From the NCBI RefSeq assembly GCF_021025955.1, contig NZ_JAJNCL010000013.1:62001-126000 (forward strand): 64,000 nt of DNA. Direction: 5' to 3'. Below, piece after piece: positions 37,357-45,494 of this stretch; position 1 is the first letter of the stretch, and each line of letters opens with the position of its first letter. The notes below the pieces were generated by a model. It searched no databases. It was given only the letters and a program-made list of their open reading frames with translations, and was not told where the DNA came from. Source of the stretch: Rhodococcus qingshengii (lineage in GTDB: Bacteria > Actinomycetota > Actinomycetes > Mycobacteriales > Mycobacteriaceae). Both the position numbers and the translations under genes were made by a program.

Positions 37357-38433
37357 GTGATTTCAATCCTCGTAGCGGGTGGCGTCTCGTTGTTCGTCGC
37401 GCTCTTCCTGACTCCGTTTCTCATTCGTGTGCTTTCGCGGCAGGGGCTCGGGCACGAGATTCGGATCGAGGGTCCGCAGAGCCATCAGGGCAAGCGTGGC
37501 ACCCCGTCGATGGGCGGCATCGCGATCATCGCAGGCATGTGGGCGGGCTACCTGGCGGCACACATCATCGGTTTCGGCTCGCGGCTACCGCGGCTGTCTG
37601 CATCCGGTTGGCTGGTTCTCGCGCTGGCGACGTCACTGGGAATCGTCGGCTTTCTCGACGACTTCATCAAGATCCGCAAGAAGCGCAATCTCGGGCTGAA
37701 CAAGACGGCAAAGACTGTCGGTCAGCTGGCGAGTGCCATCATCTTCGGCATTTTGTTCCTGCAGTTCTCCAACAACAACGGAGTCACTCCCGGAAGCCAG
37801 TACCTGTCCCATGTTCGTGACATCTCGGTGTTCTCCATGGGTGCCATTGGATTCGTGGTTTTCTTCTGCATTCTGGTGTTCGCCTGGTCCAACGCCGTCA
37901 ATTTCACCGACGGCCTCGACGGTCTCGCGGCCGGTTCGATGGGCATGATCCTGGGGACCTACGTCGTCATCGCAGGTTGGCAGTACCGGAACTCGTGTGT
38001 GCTCGAACCTGCCGCCGGTTGCTACGACGTTCGTGACCCCCTGGATCTCGCTATCGTCGCTGCCGCGGCAGGCGGGGCGTGCCTCGGCTTCCTCTGGTGG
38101 AATGCCGCCCCGGCTCAGATCTTCATGGGCGACACCGGCTCCTTGGCGCTCGGCGGCCTGGTTGTCGGCCTGTCCGTCACGACGCACACCGAGCTGCTGA
38201 TGGTCATCATCGGCGCCCTGTTCGTGGCTGAGATCCTGTCGGTGATCATCCAAGTTCTGGTGTTCCGATCGTCCGGCCGACGCGTATTCAAGATGGCCCC
38301 GATCCATCATCACTTCGAGTTACTCGGTTGGCCGGAAACCGTCGTGATCGCAAGATTCTGGATCTTCGTCGCGATCTCGTGCGTCCTGGGACTTGCCACC
38401 TTCTACAGCGAGTGGTTCTCCGCTGCCGGTTAG
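37357..38433 (+). CDS. mraY: Phospho-N-acetylmuramoyl-pentapeptide transferase (MraY), stand-alone copy
   Basis: A 358-residue ten-helix membrane enzyme of the MraY type, which makes lipid I of peptidoglycan synthesis. Catalytic signatures are all present: [54 protein letters not shown], and the UDP-sugar site [15 protein letters not shown]. The gene lies outside any division/cell-wall cluster, which normally holds mraY between murF and murD, so a second copy is likely in this genome. The GTG at 37357 has a TAGAGT -10 box (37344-37349) 7 bases before it, suggesting a leaderless mRNA. Confidence 0.88.
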   Translation: MISILVAGGVSLFVALFLTPFLIRVLSRQGLGHEIRIEGPQSHQGKRGTPSMGGIAIIAGMWAGYLAAHIIGFGSRLPRLSASGWLVLALATSLGIVGFLDDFIKIRKKRNLGLNKTAKTVGQLASAIIFGILFLQFSNNNGVTPGSQYLSHVRDISVFSMGAIGFVVFFCILVFAWSNAVNFTDGLDGLAAGSMGMILGTYVVIAGWQYRNSCVLEPAAGCYDVRDPLDLAIVAAAAGGACLGFLWWNAAPAQIFMGDTGSLALGGLVVGLSVTTHTELLMVIIGALFVAEILSVIIQVLVFRSSGRRVFKMAPIHHHFELLGWPETVVIARFWIFVAISCVLGLATFYSEWFSAAG

Positions 38434-39680
38434 ACCGATTCACTCTTTCGGGTCGTAGCGAGAAGAGCGATCAGGCCGAGCGACACACACGCCGTCATCG
38501 TGACGGCCAGGGCTGTGCTCGTGTTTCCCAGTAGACCGACTGCCGGCGCGATGGCCGCACCGACGCCGAACTGGAATGCACCGAGCATTGCCGCGGCAGT
38601 ACCGGCCGCTTCGCCGTGACGAGCGAGCGCCAGTGCCGGGGCGTTGGGCAGAACGAACCCGATGGCGCCGGCCATGACCCACAGTGCGATCACGAATCCG
38701 GCGAGCCCGCCCAGTTCCAGGACCGCGACAGCAATGACTACAGCGCCGGAGACAACCGCAGCCACGAGGGCCCACTTGGTGATTTGCTGAGGAGTCCACC
38801 GGTCGAGCAGTCGGACGTTGACCTGCGAAGCACCGATCAACGCGATCGCGCCCGCGCTGAAGAGCAGCGCGAACTCCTGTTGATTGAGGCCGTACTGGTC
38901 CTGATAGACAAACGATGCCCCGGAGACATACGCGAACAACGACGCCATGCCGACGCTGGAGACGAGCGTCAGGACCATGAACGTGCGGTCGCCGAGCAGC
39001 GAGCCGTAGGTGCGGAGAACCGACTTCAATCCGCTCGGGCGACGCTTTTCCTTCGGCAGTGTTTCGGACAGTCCGAACGCACCGATCATCGCCGTGCCGA
39101 CGCCGATCAGTGCCAGGACGACGAAGATCCCGCGCCAGTCGAGGGCGACGAGGAGGGCGCCACCGATGCTGGGCGCCAGGATCGGCGCAACGCCGAGCAC
39201 GAGCATCAGCCGGCTCATCACGACGGCAACGGTGTTGCCGCTGTAGAGGTCGCGGACGATCGCCATGGTGACCACTGCCGCGGCCGCCGCGCCCATGCCC
39301 TGGAAGACCCGCAGGATTCCGAGGACCGCAATGCTCGGTGCGAAGACCGCCAGCAGCGAAGCCAGGATGTGGACGCCGATTCCGGCCAGCAGCGGCTTCT
39401 TGCGGCCGAGCGTGTCCGAGAGCGGCCCGACCAACAGTTGGCCGAGCGCGAGGCCGATGAGGGTTCCGGTGATCGTCAGCTGAACCGTTGACGACGAGAC
39501 TCCGAGATCGGCGCCGATATCCGGTAGCGCAGGCAGGTATATGTCGATGGTGAAGGGTCCGAGTGCCGTCATGGAACCGAGGGCCAGGATCTTTCCGACG
39601 CTCGGCTTACGCTCGATGGTGCTCGCCTCGAGCGGGGCTGCCTCTACGGGCGGGGCAACGGCGGTGTTCTCGGCACTCAT
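38430..39680 (-). CDS. Bcr/CflA-type MFS drug exporter
   Basis: A 416-residue 12-helix exporter. It has the Bcr/CflA pattern [21 protein letters not shown] near the first helix and the loop [16 protein letters not shown] between helices 2 and 3, plus [13 protein letters not shown]. Family members export drugs, dipeptides or sulfonamides. It overlaps the 3' end of mraY by 4 bases in convergent orientation. The 234 bases upstream (to the tRNA) hold no gene that I can support. Confidence 0.88.
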   Translation of the reverse strand: MSAENTAVAPPVEAAPLEASTIERKPSVGKILALGSMTALGPFTIDIYLPALPDIGADLGVSSSTVQLTITGTLIGLALGQLLVGPLSDTLGRKKPLLAGIGVHILASLLAVFAPSIAVLGILRVFQGMGAAAAAVVTMAIVRDLYSGNTVAVVMSRLMLVLGVAPILAPSIGGALLVALDWRGIFVVLALIGVGTAMIGAFGLSETLPKEKRRPSGLKSVLRTYGSLLGDRTFMVLTLVSSVGMASLFAYVSGASFVYQDQYGLNQQEFALLFSAGAIALIGASQVNVRLLDRWTPQQITKWALVAAVVSGAVVIAVAVLELGGLAGFVIALWVMAGAIGFVLPNAPALALARHGEAAGTAAAMLGAFQFGVGAAIAPAVGLLGNTSTALAVTMTACVSLGLIALLATTRKSESV

Positions 39681-39914
39681 GAAACCTTCTGGGTTGTCTG
39701 GGTTTGGCGAACTGCTCGGTCGTTCGGGCGAAATTCGGGCCGCACTTCGTATGACCTGCGCCCACCGAGGGAGTCAGCATCGAGACTGACCGATTTGTTC
39801 CCGAAGGGCCCGCAGTTTTCCCAGAGACTGGAACGCCTTGTGGGATTGCGCTCGAATCATGCTGAGCGGAACTGTGGTTCGACGTCATCGCTCGGGGCAG
39901 AGTTACTCACTGAC

Positions 39915-39985
39915 GCGGGTGTGGCTGAGTGGCTAGGCACCGGCCTGCAAAGCCGTTCACACGGGTTCGAATCCCGTCATCCGCT
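39915..39985 (+). tRNA. tRNA-Cys (GCA)
   Basis: A complete cloverleaf. The acceptor stem is GCGGGTG (39915-39921) with CATCCGC (39978-39984) and discriminator T at 39985; the anticodon GCA is at 39947-39949 in a seven-base loop CTGCAAA; the T arm is CGGGTTCGAATCCCG. The CCA end is not encoded. A terminator follows within ten bases. Confidence 0.95.
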
Positions 39986-39992
39986 CGGGTCG

Positions 39993-40027
39993 GAGACCGG
40001 CAGGCATACCGCCTGCCGGTCTCTTTT
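39993..40027 (+). terminator. Terminator after tRNA-Cys
   Basis: A 13-bp perfect stem (39993-40005 with 40011-40023), loop ATACC, followed by TTTT. It ends the tRNA transcript. Confidence 0.92.
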
Positions 40028-40105
40028 GCGTGGTCCTGGTCTACCGGTTCGGCTGCGATAGTCTGGGCTGCCGGGGCGAGCGGACCACATGAGTGAGGCA
40101 CTGAA

Positions 40106-41440
40106 TTGATTTCGGGACAGGACCTGCGATCGCGGCGCATGGACGTGGGGATCAGTCAGTTCCAGTTCGCCCGCCTCGCGGGAGTCTCGTCAGCCGTCGT
40201 ATCGGCGTGGGAACTCGACAAGGCATATCCCAAATCATCGGCGGAGCGAGCAGTTCTCGCTACCCTGACCGCATTGGAATTTGCGAAGCGCGAGGGCACG
40301 TACGCGGCCCCGCGGAAGCGATCGAGCGGTAGTACCCGTGCGCGTCGAGCGACACCGGTCAACGACCCCGCCTCGGTGGCCAGGCGTGCCGTCGCGGGGG
40401 CGGGAACCGGCGGCCCCACCGTATTGACAGCGTTCTCGGGTTGTGGCGGTATGGCCGAAGGCTTTCGGATGGCGGGGTTTTCGGTGGAGGGATACATCGA
40501 AGTCGTTCCTGAGGCGCGCGCGACCTTCGATCGGAACTTCCCCGGCGCGAGGTGCCTCGGCGACGACATTCGGGCGATCGACGAAACCCGGGTGAAAGAT
40601 CTTCTGGCACAAGTGGACATCGATGTGTTGGCCGGGGGACCGCCGTGTCAGGGGTTCAGCCTCGCCGGCCGGCGAGACCGCGACGATCCGCGCAACCATC
40701 TCTTCCGGAACCTGCTACAGCTCGCCGAACTGGTGAAGCCGAAGGTCTTGGTGATGGAAAACGTGCGACTGCTGCTCAGCATGAAGGACCCGGACGGTGG
40801 GATGGTCGTCGACCGGATTCTCGGTGAGATGGCTGCACGCGGTTACGACGCGTCGGTCAACACGGTCAATGCACAGGATTACGGCGTCCCGCAGTTCCGG
40901 GAACGAGTGTTCATCGTAGCGACCCGCCGCGACAGTGGTATCGGGCCACTGCGTTTTCCGCCGAAGACTCACGGCGTGAATGGTGTTGCGCCGCTGCGAA
41001 CTTTTCGTGACGCCACCGTCGACCTGGCTCCGCTGGAATCGGGACAGGCCTGCGAAACAGATCCGTTGCACTGGGCCGTCGAGCATCCCGAGCACGTCCT
41101 GCGGTGGCTGCGCGACGTGCCGGAAGGAATGTCGGCTCACGACAACGAAGATCCGGCCATGCGACCGTCGTCCGGATACAACACGACGTACAAGCGATTG
41201 CGTTGGGACGAGCCGGCGTCGACGGTCGGAACCACCTTCGGGATGATCTCAGCTTCCCGCAACGTACACCCGAAACACACGCGATCCTTGACCGTTCGAG
41301 AAGCTGCTCGCCTCCAGACCTTCCCCGACGACTACGTCTTCGAAGGCAAGTGGGGAGCGGTGCGCACGATGATCGGCAATGCCGTGCCGCCGCAACTGGC
41401 TTCGGCGCTGGCAGGAGAGATCAAGAAGGCGCTCGGCTGA
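40106..41440 (+). CDS. DNA (cytosine-5-)-methyltransferase with N-terminal HTH
   Basis: A 444-residue C5-cytosine methyltransferase. Residues 5-60 form a Cro/CI-type helix-turn-helix (ISQFQFARLAGVSSAVVSAWE), and the catalytic part follows: motif I TAFSGCGGMAEGF (near 108), motif IV GGPPCQGFSLAGRR with the catalytic cysteine near 180, motif VI MENVRLLLS, motif VIII QFRERVFIVA, and motif X MIGNAVPPQLA. The recognition site cannot be read from sequence. No restriction endonuclease gene is adjacent, so this is a solitary enzyme whose HTH may give autoregulation. Start is TTG at 40106 after GAGG; downstream starts would cut the HTH. Confidence 0.9.
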   Translation: MISGQDLRSRRMDVGISQFQFARLAGVSSAVVSAWELDKAYPKSSAERAVLATLTALEFAKREGTYAAPRKRSSGSTRARRATPVNDPASVARRAVAGAGTGGPTVLTAFSGCGGMAEGFRMAGFSVEGYIEVVPEARATFDRNFPGARCLGDDIRAIDETRVKDLLAQVDIDVLAGGPPCQGFSLAGRRDRDDPRNHLFRNLLQLAELVKPKVLVMENVRLLLSMKDPDGGMVVDRILGEMAARGYDASVNTVNAQDYGVPQFRERVFIVATRRDSGIGPLRFPPKTHGVNGVAPLRTFRDATVDLAPLESGQACETDPLHWAVEHPEHVLRWLRDVPEGMSAHDNEDPAMRPSSGYNTTYKRLRWDEPASTVGTTFGMISASRNVHPKHTRSLTVREAARLQTFPDDYVFEGKWGAVRTMIGNAVPPQLASALAGEIKKALG

Positions 41441-41457
41441 GGTAAAGCACTGACGGA

Positions 41458-41486
41458 AAATGGGGCCGACAATGTCGGCCCCATTT
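41458..41486. terminator. Bidirectional terminator between methyltransferase and micro-gene
   Basis: A 13-bp perfect stem (41458-41470 with 41474-41486), loop AAT, with AAAAT/ATTT at the outer ends. It lies between the convergent methyltransferase stop (41440) and the micro-gene stop (41523). Confidence 0.85.
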
Positions 41487-41522
41487 CGAGTTACGCCCTG
41501 GCGGGGGTGTGGTGCAAGCGAA

Positions 41523-41606
41523 TCAGCTGAGGCCGAGCTTGGCGATCAACGGCTGGACGACCTTGATGATGTCGATGACGGCGCTGAGGGTGTTGATGGA
41601 ACCCAT
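41523..41606 (-). CDS. Micro-protein of 27 residues, unknown function
   Basis: ATG at 41606 is preceded by GGAGG with 8 bases between, and the frame ends in TGA. The peptide begins MGSINTLSAVIDIIKVVQPL and ends in a short helix LIAKLGLS; it is almost wholly a hydrophobic/amphipathic helix with two lysines. It has no recognisable family and no signal peptide. A terminator-like hairpin follows and palindromes precede it, so it looks like an independent unit. A sister micro-gene of the same orientation lies at 41837-41953. Confidence 0.65.
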   Translation of the reverse strand: MGSINTLSAVIDIIKVVQPLIAKLGLS

Positions 41607-41650
41607 GTTTCGGTCCTCCGTGTCGTATGCACAGGTTTGTCTGTACAAGG

Positions 41651-41698
41651 TTTGTGTCTGCGTGGTGTTTCTGTACGACCTTGTGTCGCAGACACAAA
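41651..41698. promoter_or_regulatory. Palindromes upstream of the 27-residue micro-gene
   Basis: TTGTGTC-GCA-GACACAA (41681-41697) is a perfect inverted repeat. Its right arm also pairs with TTTGTGTCTGCG at 41651-41662, because CGCAGACACAAA lies at 41687-41698, giving a 12-bp long-range inverted repeat. The site is 45-92 bases upstream of the micro-gene start. An operator for a dimeric repressor is the simplest reading. I could not assign -35/-10 boxes with confidence. Confidence 0.5.
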
Positions 41699-41784
41699 TT
41701 AGCAAACTGGACGCTTGTTTGGGTTGAAATGACCACTTTGCGCTGAAGTTGCCGAAGAGTTCACGGTTTGTTCAGGAACGGAAA

Positions 41785-41820
41785 CAAAAAACAGGCCGGA
41801 CTCCCCGAAGTCCGGCCTGT
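41785..41820 (-). terminator. Terminator of the 38-residue micro-gene
   Basis: A perfect 12-bp stem (41791-41802 with 41809-41820), loop of six bases, followed on the minus strand by six T residues. It begins 17 bases after the micro-gene stop codon. This is a textbook intrinsic terminator and shows that the short frame is transcribed. Confidence 0.93.
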
Positions 41821-41836
41821 CGATGACGCTTTGCGA

Positions 41837-41953
41837 TCAGCTGAATGCCGAAAGTGCGCTGATGAGGCCGATGCCCGCAACTGCGACCTTGAGGACACTC
41901 AAGACGTCTTCGAGCTTGACACCCTCGGGCAATACGTTTTCGACAGACTCCAT
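41837..41953 (-). CDS. Micro-protein of 38 residues, unknown function
   Basis: ATG at 41953 follows the ribosome site GAAGGAT by 6 bases; the frame ends in TGA at 41837. The peptide begins MESVENVLPEGVKLEDVLSV and ends in a strongly hydrophobic helix (LKVAVAGIGLISALSAFS). A promoter-like pair at 42001-42028 and a perfect terminator after the stop define a monocistronic unit. No family is recognised. It could be a membrane-active or regulatory peptide; that is only a guess from its composition. Confidence 0.72.
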   Translation of the reverse strand: MESVENVLPEGVKLEDVLSVLKVAVAGIGLISALSAFS

Positions 41954-42000
41954 GTTGGATCCTTCATGTGTTGGGGTCGTGGTCCAGTGCCACTGCAAGC

Positions 42001-42028
42001 AAGATACCCAATCGTGACCACCTGTGAA
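42001..42028 (-). promoter_or_regulatory. Promoter of the 38-residue micro-gene
   Basis: On the minus strand TTCACA (42028-42023) and TATCTT (42006-42001) are spaced by 16 bases. The start of transcription would lie near 41994, giving a leader of about 40 bases. It sits just past the 3' end of the TetR gene. Confidence 0.5.
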
Positions 42029-42043
42029 ACCCCGGCGCGAAGA

Positions 42044-42691
42044 TCACAGTTGTGTTGCGCCGGACTCACTGGCCGTCGCGACCACGGTGGCTGCCACTAT
42101 TTGCTCCACGCTGATGCCCGCTGCCGGTAGGCAGTGGTAGAAAATTCGTTCGCAGAGGTCGACCATCTCGCCTCGCTCGAGCGTCGGCTCGTCGATCCAG
42201 TTGACGACGATTTCCTCCATGAATGCCTGCCACCCGGCGATTGTCGCCTCTACGGTCGCGTTCGATTCGATGCCCAGATTCGTCAGCGCAGCGACGATCC
42301 ACGTGGTGAAAGTGCGGCGCATGCCGCGGTAGATCGTGCGCATCCGGACGTCACCACTGCCGGCCATACGCATCACGGCGAGGTAAATGGTGGGATGCTC
42401 GATAACGGCGTCGACGAAAGTTTCGATACCTGAACGCAGCTGGGACGTGATGGGTAGCTCGGGATCCGGTCGCATTCGATCCTCGAGATCGGACGAGGCA
42501 GCCTCGAGGATGGCGTTCTGGAAGCCCTTCTTGTTCTTGAAGTAGTGGAACAGCAATGGCGGTGAGACGCCGGCCTCTGCGGCAACTCGGTCCATCGACA
42601 GTTGGTCGAAAGGCTCGGTCCTCAACATGTGTACTGCCACCTCGAGGATTTGCCTCTGACGGTCTTCGGGGGAGCGGGGGACTGCAGCCAT
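42044..42691 (-). CDS. TetR family transcriptional regulator
   Basis: A 215-residue repressor with the HTH near residues 10-57 (RQRQILEVAVHMLRTEPFDQLSMDRVAAEAGVSPPLLFHYFKNKKG) and a C-terminal ligand-binding domain. It diverges from the amidohydrolase gene at 42789; a TTGACT/TATAAC promoter lies in the 97-base gap, so it probably represses the amidohydrolase-hydrolase operon. Confidence 0.9.
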   Translation of the reverse strand: MAAVPRSPEDRQRQILEVAVHMLRTEPFDQLSMDRVAAEAGVSPPLLFHYFKNKKGFQNAILEAASSDLEDRMRPDPELPITSQLRSGIETFVDAVIEHPTIYLAVMRMAGSGDVRMRTIYRGMRRTFTTWIVAALTNLGIESNATVEATIAGWQAFMEEIVVNWIDEPTLERGEMVDLCERIFYHCLPAAGISVEQIVAATVVATASESGATQL

Positions 42692-42724
42692 TCCGACATT
42701 CTATGTATTGGCTCGAAACGTTCA

Positions 42725-42752
42725 TTGACTTTTACTCAACGCTGTCTATAAC
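42725..42752 (+). promoter_or_regulatory. Promoter of the deacylase-like operon
   Basis: TTGACT (42725-42730) and TATAAC (42747-42752), spaced by 16 bases. TTGA-N7-TCAA (42725-42739) is a short inverted repeat covering the -35 box and could be bound by the divergent TetR protein. Confidence 0.6.
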
Positions 42753-42788
42753 GTGAGGTAACACATACGTGAGGCGAGGAGTCCGACA

Positions 42789-44579
42789 GTGTCTGCTTTC
42801 GACATCGTGGTCAACGACGGGTTGTGGTTCGACGGGACGGGGGCTCCAGGTCTGCGTCGCAATCTCGGAATTCGAGACGGCGTGGTCGCGGAGGTGTCCA
42901 CGACGCGCCTGGAGATCGGGCCGGACACCGAAGTGATCGATGCAGCCGGAAAATGGGTTCTCCCGGGCTTTGTCGACGTCCACACGCACTACGACGCCGA
43001 AGCCCTGGTCAGTCCAGGGCTTCCGGAATCGGTTCGCCACGGCGTCACGACGGTCGTGCTCGGCAATTGCTCGCTGTCGACGGTGTATTCGACTCCGCGC
43101 GAGATCGCTGACCTGTTCAGCCGGGTCGAAGCAGTTCCCCACGATGCGGTGCTGAGCATCCTCGAAGCGAACAAGACTTGGAGCGGCCCCGCCGCTTACT
43201 CCGCCGCACTCGACGCGCTCCCGCTCGGACCCAATGTTGCGGCATTCATCGGTCACTCAGATATTCGCACGCACGTACTCGGATTGGGGCGAGGCACAGA
43301 CAAGAAGGTCAAGCCGAGCCGCTCGGAACTCGGCCGGATGGGCTCGATGCTCGAGGACGCCATCGATGCGGGGATGTTGGGCCTGTCGTCGATGACCAAT
43401 GCCCTCGACAAGATCGACGGCGACGAATACCGTTCTCGCTCTTTGCCGTCGACGTACGCGCGGTGGAAGGAGTTCCGATTCCTCAACCGTATCCTGCGTG
43501 ACCGCGGAAAGATCTTGCAGAGCGCTCCGACCATCAACCTGCATCCGAACGTCGCGGCGTTCTTCGCCGAAAGCTCCGCGATCGGACGCAAGAAGCCGCT
43601 CAAGACGTCTCTGCTATCCGGTGCGGATTCGAAGGCCTATCCGGTGATCGTGTACTTCATGCTCGCTGCGGCCCCACTGCTCAACCGTTTCGCCAAGACC
43701 GATTTCAAGTGGCAGCACCTTCCGGTTCCCTTCACCGTCTACGCGGATGGAATCGACCTCGTCGTGTTCGAGGAGTTCGGTGCCGGCGCCGCCGCTTTGC
43801 ACCTCAAGGACCAGGTGGAGCGCAACGAACTGCTCCAGGACGAGTCCTACCGTCGCGCATTCCGTAAGGACTACGACAATAAGTTCTCACCCCGCATCTG
43901 GCATCGCAATTTCTACGATGCCGTCATCGTGGGGTGCCCGGACGAGACGTTGATCGGCAAGAACTTCGGTCAGGTCGGTGACATCCGCGGAGTGCACCCG
44001 GTGGACGCGTACCTCGATCTGGTGGTGAAGTACGGGCGAGATCTTCGTTGGCGCACCACCATTGCAAATCATCGTCCCAAGTTCGCCAAGAAACTGGCGG
44101 CGAGTTCCGGTGTGCAGATGGGCTTCGGTGATGCCGGCGCGCATCTGCGCAACATGGCGTTCTACAACTACCCCGTGCGACTCCTCAAGCGCGTCAAGGA
44201 CGCTCAGAGTGACCGTAAGCCGTTCCTGACCATCGAGCGCGCAATCCATCGACTGACCGGCGAACTGGCGGACTGGTACGGCATAGATGCCGGGCATCTA
44301 CGCCAGGGTGACCGAGCGGACTTCGTCGTCATCGACCCGGCCGGGCTCGACGAGTCGGTGGACGGGTTGTTCGAGGCAAAGGTCCCCGAGTACGGCGGGA
44401 TCAGCCGGATGGTCAACCGCAGCGACGACGCAGCCGTCGCTACGGTGATCAACGGCCGACTCGTCTACCGCGACGGCGAATTCGCCCCCGGATTCGGAAT
44501 CGAAAAGACAGGTCAGTTCCTGCGTGCCGGTGAAAAGGCTCCGATTACCAGGGCCGCGAAGACTAGCGTGGCGCTATGA
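42789..44579 (+). CDS. Amidohydrolase, N-acyl-D-amino-acid deacylase-like
   Basis: A 596-residue amidohydrolase of the D-aminoacylase-like branch. Metal-site motifs visible: VDVHTHYDAE near residue 60-69, GNCSLS near residue 93 (family cysteine), FIGHSDIRTHVLG near residue 155, and GFGDAGAHLRNMA with the terminal aspartate near residue 455. Members deacylate N-acyl-D-amino acids or open hydantoin-like rings; the substrate is not known. The GTG start at 42789 follows CGAGGAG. Operon with the alpha/beta hydrolase (4-base overlap). Confidence 0.86.
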   Translation: MSAFDIVVNDGLWFDGTGAPGLRRNLGIRDGVVAEVSTTRLEIGPDTEVIDAAGKWVLPGFVDVHTHYDAEALVSPGLPESVRHGVTTVVLGNCSLSTVYSTPREIADLFSRVEAVPHDAVLSILEANKTWSGPAAYSAALDALPLGPNVAAFIGHSDIRTHVLGLGRGTDKKVKPSRSELGRMGSMLEDAIDAGMLGLSSMTNALDKIDGDEYRSRSLPSTYARWKEFRFLNRILRDRGKILQSAPTINLHPNVAAFFAESSAIGRKKPLKTSLLSGADSKAYPVIVYFMLAAAPLLNRFAKTDFKWQHLPVPFTVYADGIDLVVFEEFGAGAAALHLKDQVERNELLQDESYRRAFRKDYDNKFSPRIWHRNFYDAVIVGCPDETLIGKNFGQVGDIRGVHPVDAYLDLVVKYGRDLRWRTTIANHRPKFAKKLAASSGVQMGFGDAGAHLRNMAFYNYPVRLLKRVKDAQSDRKPFLTIERAIHRLTGELADWYGIDAGHLRQGDRADFVVIDPAGLDESVDGLFEAKVPEYGGISRMVNRSDDAAVATVINGRLVYRDGEFAPGFGIEKTGQFLRAGEKAPITRAAKTSVAL

Positions 44580-45421
44580 CTGCACCGGCGGATCGCCTCA
44601 CCTCGTACTCCCGGTCCGGGCTGACCTTCGACGTACGCGACGAAGGGCCCGCCGACGGTCCGGTGGTGGTTCTCCTGCACGGATTTCCGCAGGATTCCAG
44701 CTCATGGGATCAGCTCGCGCCGCTGCTGCAGGCCCGCGGCTTCCGCACCGTGGCGCCGGACCAGCGAGGGTACTCACCCGGTGCCCGGCCGAAAGCGCGC
44801 TGGGCCTACCGCGGGTCCGAACTCGCCGCTGACACTGTCGCGCTGATCGACGCACTCGGAGTGGGGAAGGTGCACCTGGTCGGCCACGACTGGGGTGCCG
44901 CAGTCGCATGGCGGGTGGCTGCCGAACGGCCGGACTTGCTCGATACCGTTACCGCGGTGTCGGTTCCGCACCCACTGGCGTTCATCAAGGCGATGGTGAC
45001 CAGCACACAGGGACTCAAGTCGTGGTACATGGGGGCGTTCCAATTGCCCTTCGTCCCCGAGAAGATTCTGTCCTCCACGTCGGCAGGTGAAAAGTTCCTG
45101 ATCTCGAGCGGGCAGACGCGGGAGAACGCGCGGCGCGATCTGAACGCCATGCTGGCTCCCGGCCGCCTGCGGGGTGGTCTGAACTGGTATCGCGCGATGT
45201 GGATGACCAAGCCGAACCCCGCAACTGCCCGGGTCACCGTGCCGACCCTGCACGTCTGGAGTGATGGCGACGCTGCCATCGGGCCCAAGGGTTCTGCGCT
45301 CACGCCCGCGTTTGTCGACGGCCCGTACCGGTTCGAGGTTCTCAGCGGCGTGAGCCACTGGATTCCGGACGAGGCGCCGGACGAGTTGGACCGACTGCTG
45401 GGCGAGCATCTCAGCAGCTGA
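44576..45421 (+). CDS. Alpha/beta hydrolase (epoxide hydrolase-like)
   Basis: A 281-residue alpha/beta hydrolase. The oxyanion loop is LLHGFPQDSSSWDQL; the nucleophile elbow is VGHDWGAAVAWRVA, with an aspartate nucleophile (near residue 104), as in epoxide hydrolases and haloalkane dehalogenases rather than in serine esterases; the general-base histidine is in SGVSHWIPDEAPDE near the C terminus. It overlaps the deacylase-like gene by 4 bases. Confidence 0.88.
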   Translation: MTAPADRLTSYSRSGLTFDVRDEGPADGPVVVLLHGFPQDSSSWDQLAPLLQARGFRTVAPDQRGYSPGARPKARWAYRGSELAADTVALIDALGVGKVHLVGHDWGAAVAWRVAAERPDLLDTVTAVSVPHPLAFIKAMVTSTQGLKSWYMGAFQLPFVPEKILSSTSAGEKFLISSGQTRENARRDLNAMLAPGRLRGGLNWYRAMWMTKPNPATARVTVPTLHVWSDGDAAIGPKGSALTPAFVDGPYRFEVLSGVSHWIPDEAPDELDRLLGEHLSS

Positions 45422-45434
45422 CCGCGTTTCGATC

Positions 45435-45466
45435 ACTGAAGCCCCGCCTATCGGCGGGGCTTCAGT
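45435..45466. terminator. Bidirectional terminator between hydrolase and sulfotransferase genes
   Basis: A perfect 14-bp stem (45435-45448 with 45453-45466) with loop TATC, placed between convergent genes. The T tail on either strand is short. Confidence 0.85.
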
Positions 45467-45494
45467 TGTCAGCAAGGTCGTCGGTCAGCGGTTC

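Noticed and set aside
39915-42691. tRNA-Cys region as a genomic island or att site
   Set aside because: The solitary methyltransferase and micro-genes are suggestive, but I saw no integrase, no repeat of the tRNA 3' end nearby and no insertion sequence.
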